Made by a program: the position numbers and the translations under genes. From assembly GCA_001430745.1 (NCBI GenBank), contig KQ482011.1, positions 637,710 through 672,141 on the forward strand: 34,432 bases of DNA, given 5' to 3'. This document shows positions 1 through 9,763 of this stretch, one piece after another. Position 1 is the stretch's first letter, and each line of letters opens with the position of its first letter. Below the pieces are notes generated by a model. That model did not search any database. It worked only from the letters and a program-made list of their open reading frames with translations, and had not been told where the DNA came from. This stretch comes from Auxenochlorella pyrenoidosa. Taxonomy: Eukaryota > Chlorophyta > Trebouxiophyceae > Chlorellales > Chlorellaceae.

Positions 1-29
1 CAACACTCTCTCGCACACTACTCACTGTC

Positions 30-108
30 CGCCCCCCCCCCCACCCCTCCCCCCCCCCACCACACACACCCCACCCCCCACCCACCCCTCACGCACACAC
101 ACACCACC
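30..108. repeat. C-rich and CA-rich low-complexity intron tract
   Basis: Two runs of C (about 31-41 and 50-58) are followed by alternating CA and CCA. The tract lies just upstream of a splice acceptor, so it is probably the pyrimidine-rich end of the last intron of the gene ending at 202. Long C runs like this are common in introns of this window and are prone to sequencing error. Confidence 0.7.
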
Positions 109-131
109 CCGTTGGCCCTCCCACCCTGCAG

Positions 132-202
132 CCGACCAGCGCAAGCTGGAGGACATGATCGGCGCCGCCCTGGAGAAGGCAGAGAAGGAGAAGCAGGCCT
201 GA
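132..202 (+). CDS. Last coding exon of an unidentified gene (partial)
   Basis: A CCCTGCAG acceptor ends at 131. It is followed by an open frame (first two bases complete a split codon) that reads DQRKLEDMIGAALEKAEKEK-QA and stops at TGA 200-202. The segment is short, charged and rich in Lys, Glu and Ala, and probably forms an amphipathic helix at the C terminus. The rest of the gene lies outside the window and I do not recognise the protein. Support for coding comes from the acceptor, the C-rich intron end before it, and the fact that the next + strand gene starts only at 1492. Confidence 0.5.
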
Positions 203-1491
203 GCCCTGCGGCCTGGACTTTGCGCGGCGCGCGCCGCCATGCAAGACGCCAGCCCGGAACGAACGACCCCGGCGCCCCGGCACCCAACCCCGTGCCGCGC
301 GGCCCCTGCCCACGAATACATACGCTCCCAACGCGCCCCCCGTCCCCGTCTGGTCACCAGTCCAGCCAACGCTGCCGTACCTCCCAACTGCAGACCTGCC
401 ACGTTGCCTCGAAGCTCCCGTCCTGCCTGTCAGTTGCCCCGAACCCGTTTTCAGCTTCCCCTGGCGGCATCGCCGCCGCCTCAGCGCACCAGTGTTGACA
501 TTGCCCCCCATGCCAGCTCGACGAACCACTGCAAAGCTCTGTTTGGACCATCCTGGTGTGTTCCGGCATCCAGACGGGAGAGCAGGAGGGAGCCAGGCTG
601 GCCAGCGCCAAAGGCAGCCGGCAACGTGCCATGGAAGGCTGGGACTGCAGAGTCACCATGGTTCGAGTCCTTGATGGCCCGTGCTGCTCGCTGTCGCCAA
701 CTACTGAAAACGAATGCACTGGGGTGTTGAGCCAGAGAATGTGCCCCTCAGGCTGCTCTGCGCGGGCTTAGCCATCATTCACAACGCCCACACCTGATTC
801 ATGCATGCAGTTCGCTGCATCTGTCTGCCTGCTGGCGGATGGGCATTTGAAAGTCACAGGGCGGACCAGCGGGTTGCGCTCAGTCAGGCGCCGGGCTACA
901 CAGCTGCCTGTCGCCTGCAACGGTAAATGGTCTAGGGGTCAGATGGACACGTTCTAGGCCAGTCATCTGCTGCACCGCCCCCCCGGCGCAGCAGTACCGT
1001 CGCCCGGCCCGAGCGCCTGAGCTCCGCCAGCATCTCTCACCTGACGCCCTGTGGCACCTCATGGGGCAGTTCCAGTCTTGATTTCACTCATGGACGAATC
1101 TCCAGGCCGCATGCCCTTGGTTTGCAGACGCAATCCATCGGGGTTGGGCAGCTCGCACCCCCGCTGTGGCGCGTCCTGGCGCTGTGCCCAGGACGCCCAT
1201 AATAGTGCAGAAGGCGCTTGCACTGGCTATCTCCGCAGCTTTCCAGCGCGAACAGATCTACCTGGAACTCCTCGGGGCCGCCGGGCCCGCTCGGGGCTTA
1301 CAAGGGGCTCACGGCACGACCTCAGAGAGTGGCACTGGCCACTCGCGCTGCTACCGAGTGCTTTCGAGACCATCAATGAGCACGGTGGAGACCGAAAGAT
1401 CTTGCTAGCGGCGAAAACCCTTCCTCGCAACCTCCCCACCCGAAGCTCGAGGTTTCAAAGACTGCCGGTCGCCAACGCAGTCCTCTGAGTA
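203..1491. other. 3' UTR of the first gene plus intergenic region
   Basis: No coding exon is supported here. Open frames exist in several phases because of the high GC content, but none has convincing composition or splice borders. The left part should be the 3' UTR of the gene ending at 202, and the right part the promoter and 5' UTR of the phosphoesterase gene. I found no TGTAA signal, so the end of the first transcript cannot be placed. Confidence 0.5.
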
Positions 1492-4400
1492 ATGGGTGCC
1501 AAGAATTGGCGCGTCGGCCTTGCCGTGGCGGCGCTGCTGGCTGTTGCGGCGGCGGGCTGTGGCGCCGCCGCAGCCAGCCCGCCCTCTCCACAGCTGCGCT
1601 TCAGGTAGGCAGGGCCTGGGCGAGTGTGGCCATTTGCAGCATGCATGCTGGCCAGGGCGCGGCACAAGGCTGGACAGGCAGAGTTCCGGGGCGCAGCCGC
1701 CGCGGTCCCGGCGACCTTCCCACCTGGCTGCTCCCGTTCGAAACGTCGCCACATGTCATGCCGTCGCAGCTCCCGCCCGCCGCCCACCTGCTGCCCTCCC
1801 GCTCCCCACCCTCCCAGGGAGGATGGCACTTTTGTCATAGCCCAGTTCACCGACATGCACTACGGCCAGGGCACCCGCAACGACTTGCGCACCGACCAGG
1901 CAGGTGGCCCGGGTGCCTGCCTGCCGTCTGGCCGGCTCCCGCACGCTGAGCAGGCGGCACATGCTGCAGCCCGCCTGGCACCCCCAGCCAGCGCTCGCCG
2001 CGCCACCGCCGTCGCGCCGTCCGCTGCTCCCTGCCGCCTTGGCCCTGAGGTGCCGCCCCTCCACCATGCCCAAGCCCAAGCCCATGCTGCCCTCACGGAG
2101 CGTGCGCCTCGACGCCATGCCCGCCCCTCCCCCCAACGCCATGCTCCGCCCCAACCACCCCCTTTCCCTTTGGACCCTCACCTGGGTTGCAGGTCCAGCA
2201 GGCGGTGCTGGCGGCGGAGCGCCCCGACCTAGTGGCCATGAGCGGGGATCAGGTGTCGGGCTTTGCTTGGAACGGCGGCGCCGCCTGGTTTGAGGAGCGC
2301 TGGCGCCAGCTGCTGCAGCCCAGCCTGGCGGCGGGCGTGCCGCACGCGGCCATCCTGGGCAACCACGACGGTGAGGCCGGGCTGGGCCAGGGGTGCTGTG
2401 CCCGGCGCCAGGCGCGGCTCGGGTGTCGGCGGGAACGCCGCCGGGCGTGCTGGAGGAGCGCGGCCCAGGCGTCCAGCTGCCTCCTGACGTTTCCCCGGTG
2501 CAACACTCACGTCTGCGGCCTGCAGGGGAGGCCAACCTGAGCAGGCGGGAGATTTTGGAGCTGGATCAGCGGCTGGGTGGGAACCTGACGCTCAGCCGGC
2601 CCGGCCCGCGGTGCGCAATCCGCAGGGGCGGCGGGGGCGGGGGCGGGGGCAGCGCTGCTGGCGGCGCTGCTGTGGCTTGCATGCGCAGGGTGGAGAGTGG
2701 CCAAATCGGACTGCTGCTTGGCCTCGGGCTGGGACTGGAGTCACAGCGGCGCCGGGGCCGGACAGAAGCCAGCCGGCAGCCCGCAACTGCGCGCACGGAT
2801 GGGTGCGAACCCCTGTCTGCACTCGAGCAGCCGCGTCCCCCTCCCTGCCATGCCGCACCCCGCAGGTACCTCTTTGGCTCTGGCAACTACTACCTTGATG
2901 TGCTGAATGCCACGGGGCAGGGGGTGGCCGCCCGCCTGTGGTTCCTCGACTCGGGGTCCCTGGGCTGCGAGGCGCTGCGCGACGGCTGGTGAGGGGGTGG
3001 CAAGTGGGGGCAGGCGGCGGCTGCATGGCGCGCAGGGTGCCTTTGCAAGGGGGGCACGGGCCATGCAGCGCAGAGCGCAGCGAGACGCGAGCGCCGCAGG
3101 GGGTGAGGGTCACGCGTGGGCGGCACTCTACCTGCCCCCGTAGCAGTGTTCTTCACCACCGCGTGGTTCCCACTTCACCCACCCTGCAGGGGCTGCGTGC
3201 CCAGCGGCACCGTCGACTGGGTGGCGGAGGTCGCCGCGGCGCTGCCCCGCGTCCCCTCCCTGGCCTTCATCCACATCCCGCTGCCCCAGTTCCGCGAGCT
3301 GTGGAACAGCCAGCCCACGCGCGGGGCCAAGGGCGAGGCGGTGGCCTGCCCCCTGCGCGACACGGGCGTGTACGAGGCCTTCAGGCAAGCTGCCGAGGTC
3401 TCAAATCTGCGCCTCGCTGGGCCGACCGCCCGCCAGCTTTTGATGCCGGTTGGCGCCCAGCTGTAGGTTGGGCATGTGCGTGCAGCTTCCCCCCCGTTGG
3501 ATGCACACCTCTCCCTGCTTCCATTCCGGCTGTGTGTTTCACGCGCAACCCTGAGCCGACCGCTCTGTGTGCCTGATGCCCGCGACTTGCTGCCTGCAGG
3601 CGGCTGGGCATCCAAGCGGTGTACAGCGGGCACGACCACCTGATCGACTTTTACGGCACCCTGGGCGGCGTGCGCCTGGCCTACGGGTGAGCATACACAT
3701 ATACCATATGCAGTATGGGTGCGCTCGCTGCTTGGTAGCCTTAGGCCGCGCTGCTCGTGGCTGATGGCGCTTTGCACCGCCTTCCTCTGCCGCCTGGGCT
3801 GTTTGGTTCCAGCCCCCCTCGGCCAGTCGGCTTTGCTGGCGGGGCCGCGTCAGCAGGTGTTGATTCAGACCACGCACGCGCTCAAGTGTAGGCCATGCTT
3901 ACATCGCTCGCCCCCTCCTCCTCCCCTCCGCAGCCGCAAGACGGGGTACGGCAACTACGGCCCGGCGGGCGCCAAGGGCGCGCGCATCATCCGCCTGCGC
4001 CAAGGGGAGAGCGCGGCGCTCAGCGCCACCTGGATTCGAACAGAGGATGGCCAGCGGGTGGACCAGGACAGCATGCTGACGCTGCCAGAGGCCAAGCGGG
4101 CGCAGCCCGCCTGCGGCGCGAGTGAGCCCGGCGGGGGATGGCAGAGGGCTGGGCTGGTGATGTGCCCGCGTGGGCAGCCCGCAGGCTGGCGCTTGCTGCG
4201 TGGGACAATGCGGACCGGCCGGCGGGACCGTCGGTGGCTTGTGCGGTGGGCCGCGCTGCAGCAGACGCCCGGCTGCAGCGCGGCGTCTGCTGCAGCGCCT
4301 CCTGCCCAGCCGCAGTCTGAAACAGGAGTTGTGTTTTGTACCGCCTCTCATCGCCTGCTGCCGCCCTCCCCAACCTTGCTCCCCCCAGATGCCTGGCTGT

Positions 4401-4618
4401 GGCAGCGCCTGCACGACCGCAGCGTGCTCCGGCTCGTGATGTACTGCGCCGCCGGCGGCCTTGCCCTGGTGGCGGCCTCGGCAGCGCTGACTGCGCTGCT
4501 GATGCGCTGGCGCCAGCGCGTCGCCAGCAAGGCGCCGCCCAGCGGCGGCGACGGCTGGGATGACGAGGAGCAGGCTTTCCTGCGCTCCCCCGCCTCCTCT
4601 GGCAGCCGAACCCCCTGA
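1492..4618 (+). CDS. Membrane-anchored metallophosphoesterase, PAP28-like
   Basis: Nine exons: 1492-1604, 1818-1899, 2193-2370, 2526-2610, 2866-2988, 3190-3384, 3600-3686, 3934-4121 and 4389-4618. They join in phase to give 426 residues. The calcineurin-like metal-site motifs appear in order: FTDMHYG (D50, H52), SGD (D84), GNHD (N122, H123), HIPLP (H222) and GHDH (H270, H272). The ligand set therefore looks complete, although the plant relatives are named inactive purple acid phosphatase 28. Residues 1-30 form a signal peptide (hydrophobic run at about 9-27). A single hydrophobic helix at about 362-388 is followed by RWRQR and an acidic tail. This predicts a type I protein with the catalytic domain in the lumen or outside the cell and about 38 cytosolic residues. 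Two introns (after exons 2 and 6) use GC donors. Substrate unknown. Family assignment is from memory of the motif order and flanking text; fold confidence is high, name moderate. Confidence 0.88.
1900..2192 (+). other. GC-AG intron 2 of the phosphoesterase gene
   Basis: The donor reads CCAG|GCAGGT and the acceptor GTTGCAG. Only this GC donor keeps the frame from TDQ into VQQAVLAAERPD. The GT found 4 bases downstream (GTGGCC) would shift the frame. Confidence 0.8.
3385..3599 (+). other. GC-AG intron 6 of the phosphoesterase gene
   Basis: The donor reads TTCAG|GCAAGC and the acceptor CCTGCAG. It joins EAF-R to RLGIQAVYSGHDH in phase. The nearest GT (GAGGTCTC at about 3398) gives the wrong phase. 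GCAAG is the usual core of functional GC donors. Confidence 0.8.
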
Positions 4619-5385
4619 GGCTGCCAGCTGCACATCCTGGGGCTGCCAGCTGCACAGCCTGAGGTATGCCAGCCGCGCTCCCGACCCTGCGCCCTCGCTG
4701 GCAGCGCTGTGCCCCGTGGCAGTCGCTGGCTCCGCCTGCCTGCTGCGCCCTCCCTGGGGCATTGCAGGCGCTGTGGCTTCACGCCCGCGGCAGCCCCTGC
4801 AGCCCCTAGTACCCAAGAAACCCAAGCTTAGAGTGAGACAGTCCCCAAACCCAGCCATGCTCATGCTCATGAACCCGGCTTTCACCGAAGGCATCCGGAC
4901 TGGGCGTCTGGCCCCGCCAGAGCGCTGGCGGGCCTGCGTTGAGACATGCAGGTGCCCCCCTGTGCTGCCTGCGTGCCAGGCGTTTGCCTGTTTGGAGCTT
5001 ACCAGTGGATCCAAGATCAGTCGTGCCCCCGACCCGTTCCTCCATCACCTTGCATTTCATCATGGCTCCTTTCTGTGCCAGCGCCTGCTCGCGCTGTCCC
5101 GGCTGGACTTGCTCCTGTACCGCCCTGGCCGTTGGAGTTGATGGTGCCATCACCGGCCCCAGGGCTGCATCACTTGTACCTGTTGTCTTCCCCTGGCCCG
5201 GCTGCTGCCGCTTGTGCCTTGCCCATAGATCCACTGCGCACTACAAATGTATGACCCAATTCTTCCAGCGTCTTCTTCCACCCTATCCATGCATCCACAC
5301 TCCTCCCCCCTTTTGGCCATCTGGGATCTGACCCTGAAGCGGCTCGATATCACCCGCTGCATCACAGTGTAACATAGCTGACTGA
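4619..5385 (+). other. 3' UTR of the phosphoesterase gene
   Basis: About 0.75 kb without a supported exon lies between the stop at 4618 and the poly(A) signal at 5368-5372. It begins with a 20-25 base direct repeat around GGCTGCCAGCTGCACA (about 4620 and 4641). The extent is inferred from the signal position; the cleavage site itself is not visible. Confidence 0.6.
5368..5372 (+). terminator. TGTAA poly(A) signal of the phosphoesterase gene
   Basis: TGTAA is the usual nuclear poly(A) signal of green algae and normally sits 10-20 nt before the cleavage site. This is the only + strand copy between 4618 and the next gene. Confidence 0.65.
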
Positions 5386-5546
5386 CCAAGCTGGCGAAAG
5401 ACGATGCATCATGCGAGCATGCGGCAGAGGCAGCACTCATCATCATGGCTGTCGTGGCGAGTTAGTTGAGTAGCTGCAGCTTGATTCTGTTCCTTGTGTC
5501 GTGTCTGATTCTGAGGTTGAATCATCTGACATCTGCGACCTGAAAG

Positions 5547-5651
5547 GTAGAGCCGAATTTAGCCACTCCAGCTCCGTCTGCAGCGGCAGCGGCGACAGCG
5601 GGAGTGACTGGCATCATAGCTTGCACATGCATGTTGTCGTTGTTCCTGCAG
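5547..5651 (+). other. Probable 5' UTR intron of the ATXR2-like gene
   Basis: The donor GAAAG|GTAGAG at 5547 and the acceptor GTTGTTCCTGCAG at 5651 enclose 105 nt. The acceptor lies two bases before the ATG used as start (5654). Without splicing, the leader would keep in-frame ATG 5627 upstream of the start. Removing the intron gives a clean start at MDADAQ. Confidence 0.55.
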
Positions 5652-5653
5652 TC

Positions 5654-8600
5654 ATGGATGCCGATGCCCAGGTGCAGGCGCTGCTGGCGCAGCCTCCCCC
5701 GGAGCAGCAGGAACTGCGTGCCAAAGAGGTGCGGAGGACACAAGGCAGCGCACGAGCAGAAGGATTCTTGCGAGCGATATCGCATTTCTAGGGTGCATTG
5801 AAGAACTCCTGAGCGGCGCTGCCGGCTCCTATCGATAGAGGCCCAGCCCACCGCTGCCGCCACTGCCGCCACATTACCGCAGCCGCCGCCTACAGACTCC
5901 TTACAGCCCCCCCTGCGCCACCTGCCCTGTAGCTGACCAACGGTCTGGGGCTGGAGGTGCGGCTGGATGCTGGCGACGGCAAGGGGAAGGGCGTCTTTGC
6001 CACCCAGGTGAGGGCCCAGCCTGGCCCTGCCCAGCGAGCAGCGCCGCTCATTCGCCGCGGCTGCGTCCCCCAACCACTTCTCAAGCAACTGCCTGCACCG
6101 AATCAGACGGGCCTGCCTCTGCCCACACAGGTGTTTGAGGCAGGGGAGGTGGTGCTGCAGGACCCGCCGCTAGCGGCCATACAGCACACGGCCAACCGCG
6201 AGGGTGAGGCAGGCCGCTGGACGGTGCTGTGCTCTGGGGCTGCCCTGCACTCTGGCAGCCTGCCACTGCTGCCCCGCGCATGATTGGCGCCCAGGCAGCT
6301 GACTGCCCTGTGCGGTTGAAATCCTGCCTATGACTTGTGCACTGAAAGTGCGCGTTGCCCTGCCCTCCCCCCCGCCCCCCCCCCCTCCTCCTGGCTGCAG
6401 AGGCATGGGTATGCGGGCACTGCTTCAGGTTCATCGGCTCGGTGGAGCAGCAGATCGCGCGCCAGGTCATGGCAGGTGCGGCCGCGGCCGCGCAGCGCCT
6501 CGGGCTGTTCGAATGCGCTGCACTCCGTCATTTGCAGTCGAGCTATGGCGTTATGAAACAGGGTGCCTAACAAACGTTGGGCCCCGCCTGCAGCCCCTCC
6601 AAGCCTTGCCCCCCACCCCCACTCCCCACACCCTCCACACACACCTCCCCCGTCCCGCTGGCATGGCAGCCCGCGAGGCAGCAGCGGCGGATGCAGGTAG
6701 CGATGCGGACTCTGATGAGGGGGAGGGCACGGAGGGTGGCAGCGGCCACGGCGACAGCCTGCAGCGCGAGGCGGCGCTCTCTCTGGATGAGGGGCAGCTC
6801 GAGGCGCTGGCGATGGGCGAGCTGCGCCTGCCGTGCACGGACGCGGTGCCGCTGCCGCCGCCGGTGAGCCCACGGGAGGGCACGCTTTGAGCAGCGAGTC
6901 TGATGGAATGCAGTGCTCAGGAATGCGAGTGTCGGTGCGTTGCATGTGCATCCCGGGTTTGCACAGACAACCCCGCCAGCTGTGCGTGCCGGCTGCAGGT
7001 GCGGTGCCCGGGGCGCTGCTGCGAGGAGTGGTACTGCAGCGCTCGCTGCGCAGAAGCTGCCTGGGAGCAGTACCACCAGCTGCTGTGCGTCGGCCCCGAG
7101 GCAGACGACGCCGCGCAGGGCGAACCCCTTGGCGCCCCTGCTGGCAAGGGCAAGGCGGCTGTGACTGAGGGGGTCACCGGCAGTGGCAGCAGTGGAGAGG
7201 GCGGCGCTGAGCTGGCGGCGCGGCGCGAGGCGCTCCGAGAGTTCTTGCACCACGCCGACAGCACCAACGATGTGTTCCGCCTGGCAGCGATTGTGGTGGC
7301 CAGGACACTGCTGGCTGCACAGCGGCAGCTTGAGGCAGAGCCGTCTGCAGCTGCCGCCGCCGGCAGCAGCAGTGTCAGCAGCGCCGGCGGGGAGCCGAGC
7401 GCCGAGGCCTGCTGGCAGGCGTTGCTGACGGCGTGGCGCCCCTTCGCTGTGGGGCACAAGGGCTTGTGGTGGGAGTGCACAGCGGCGCCACCAGAGGCAG
7501 CAGCAGGTGCACCCTCCTCTGTGCCACGCATGCATGCACCTGCCATCTGTTGCAACTGCCAGCCAGCCTGCAAGCCTGCGCTTCCAGGGTCTGCATGCGC
7601 CTGCGATGGCCCACCCACCCCTGCACTGCCCTGCATGATGCAGAGATCGAGGCACTCATGCATCTTGCAGCAATGTGAGAGGAAATGACTTTGCTCCCAA
7701 GGCTGCCCCCGCCACTGCAGACATGCGCCTGCTGGCTGCCGACTCGCTGGAACTGCTCTGCGAGGCGCTGCCGCCCCAGCTGCTGCGCTGCTTCCCTTCG
7801 CTGCTCACGCTGCCCGTGTGGGGCAGCATCATAGGTGGGCAAGGCAGCGGCTGCGGCGGCAGGCAGCAGGACTGGAACAAGTCTGAGGGCTGCGCTGTGT
7901 GCCGGCTGCAACCATGCGGCTGTGGCGAGCGTCTTCTAAACCTGCAGCCGGCTGGCTCTGTTCCGGGGTGCTGCACTGTCAAATGAGTGCTGTCCGCGAT
8001 CCATCCTGCATGGCAGCGCTGAGCAGGTGCACGCCCCCCCCTCCCAGCCGCCCCATCCACACCATCTCTCCCCACCGGCCATGCAGGCATGTTTGAGCTC
8101 AACAACCTGGCGCTCTTTGTGCCCTCGCCGCTCCAGCGCTGGCTGGACCTGCTGAGCCAGCTGCCGCCCGGAGAGCAGGAGGCGGCGTACGCAGCAGCGG
8201 GTGCGGGGGCAGAGGGGCGGCGGGCGGCGCCAGCAGAGGCGGCACGCTCTGCACGCTGCTGCTTGCTGGGAGCCTTCCGCTCCTACAGGCCTGGCTGCGC
8301 CATTGGGCTACCAACTGTAGTGCGCCCACGCGCTAATCCATGATGAGCTTGCATGGACCGCCACAGTCGCCAGCAGCCACATTGGCCTGCCCGCTGCCCG
8401 CTGCTTTGCTGTCTTGTCGAACCGCAGGACCTTTCATCGAGGCACTACCCGAGGAGCTGCCGGGCTGCGAGGGCAACGCATTCTACGGCCTTCACAGCTG
8501 CTGCAACCACAGCTGCGCGCCCAACGCCGAGGCCTTTAAGAGGGACCAGGATGAGGACGGTTGCGGTGCGCCGGGGGCAGGGGCTGCAGGCACAGGGCGC

Positions 8601-9081
8601 TCCCTCAGGGTGCAGTGCGCGCCTGAATGCCTGCTGGTGGGCACCCTTGTGTGCAGGCTTCCTGGCCCTGCAGGGGTGCCTGAGCGGTGTTGCGTCGCCC
8701 CCTGTCTCTGATTGGGAGAATGCCGACGGCCTCTGCAACCCCTGCGCCGCCGCAGCCGTCATCCTGGCGCTGCGCGACATCGGCCCTGGAGAGGAGGTGA
8801 CCCTGTCCTACATTGGTGAGGGCAGAGGGGCGGCCCCTAACCCCCCCAGCGGTGGGCGGGGGCCAATTCCAGAGCCGCACCTCTTCCCTCCTTCACAGCC
8901 GTGTCTCCCCAACAGATTGAAACTTGTGCATCCCTCTCCCTCCCCCTTCCTCTCCCCCACCCCAGATGAGGAGGCCCCGCTGGAGGAGCGGCGCGAGCAG
9001 CTGGCCGACTATGGCTTTGTCTGCGCCTGCGACAAGTGCTCGGCAGAAGAGCTGGCGGCTGAGCTGGCGTGCGGGCTGTGA
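5654..9081 (+). CDS. ATXR2: SET/MYND histone-lysine methyltransferase, ATXR2-like
   Basis: Eleven exons: 5654-5728, 5933-6007, 6131-6203, 6401-6475, 6670-6863, 6999-7506, 7721-7834, 8087-8200, 8428-8565, 8756-8815 and 8966-9081. They join in phase to 513 residues. GKGVFA (43-48) opens the SET domain. CGHCFRFIGSVEQQIARQ (79-96) gives the first MYND cysteine pair. The remaining MYND ligands follow an acidic low-complexity insert at CPGRCCEEWYC (from 167), C181, H190 and C194. The SET core has NHSC (436-439), GEEVTLSY (467-474) and DYGF (490-493). The post-SET CxCxxC is C495, C497, C500. Text such as GMFELNN and WRPFAVGHKGLWW matches what I recall of plant ATXR2, a nuclear methyltransferase linked to H3K36 methylation and auxin-driven callus formation. 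The exon 8 and 9 donors were chosen by length agreement with that family. The exon 5 acceptor could instead be 6696. Confidence 0.87.
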
Positions 9082-9763
9082 GCGCAGCTGCTTACCACTG
9101 TTCATGTCGAAGCCTTCATTTAGGTTGCCAGTTACAGTCAGTTGCAGTCGAAATCAAGTGGAGGACAGCTCTGGTTGCAGAGGGCCCGACTGTTCTGGCA
9201 TGCTGCCTGGCCCCATGGGCGAGCACTAGTAGGAGAGCAAGACAACCGCCGCCTGCGCAGCTGTGTCAATGAGGCGCATTATCCATGGAAATGAGCCAGA
9301 GCGGCCCTCCACATGCATTGCATTCACCCCCTTCTCTCTCAAACCCAATGGAAGACTGTCGGGCTGGGCCCGGCTCCAGGCATGTATCGCTGCTTGCCCC
9401 TCCCACTGCCCCCGTCACCCGGCACTGGCCCACAACCGCTGCCCGGGAGGGCTGCAGGTGCCAAGCGGCGTGCTTTTGCACAATCGGTGTCCTAGAATAG
9501 TCGAGACGCTGGCCAGCGCGCCCAATTTGCTTGCGGAGGAGTGGCTGAGTTGGCTGCGGGGTGAGGATCGGCTGCAATGTCTCGCACTAGCTGAGACCTG
9601 CGGCATTGATCTGCGGGCGTTGTGGGTCCATTCTCTGCGATAGCAATTTGTACAAGCCCTCCCACCTGCTCCGAAAACAAACTCCAAGCCGCTGGGCTGT
9701 GCACGGCTGGTGCCACTGATCCCAAGTGACGGCCGCTCATCGCATCCGTGCTCAGCCTTGGCC
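9082..9763 (+). other. 3' UTR and intergenic region between ATXR2-like and AAF-like genes
   Basis: No supported exon and no + strand TGTAA. The region holds the 3' UTR of the methyltransferase and the promoter and leader of the next gene. In the frame of the next gene a GTG lies at 9710, but the first ATG is 9764. Confidence 0.5.

Noticed and set aside
657..678. T-arm-like GGTTCGAGTCC
   Set aside because: Only two of five stem pairs form and no D or anticodon arm is present.
5501..5653. N-terminal extension of the ATXR2-like protein from 5501
   Set aside because: The frame is open but begins with GTG. A leader intron (5547-5651) explains it better.
8201..8340. Longer exon 8 of the ATXR2-like gene ending at CTACAG|GCCTGG
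   Set aside because: It leaves the wrong phase for the next exon. Donor 8201 (GCGG|GTGCGG) restores the frame and the family spacing before PFIEALP.
8560..8566. Donor GTTGCG at 8560 for exon 9 of the ATXR2-like gene
   Set aside because: In phase, but GTGCGC at 8566 is a better donor and gives DEDGCAVILAL, which matches the family length.
9124..9136. TTACA (TGTAA on the - strand) near 9130
   Set aside because: There is no - strand gene in this part of the window, so it is a chance match.
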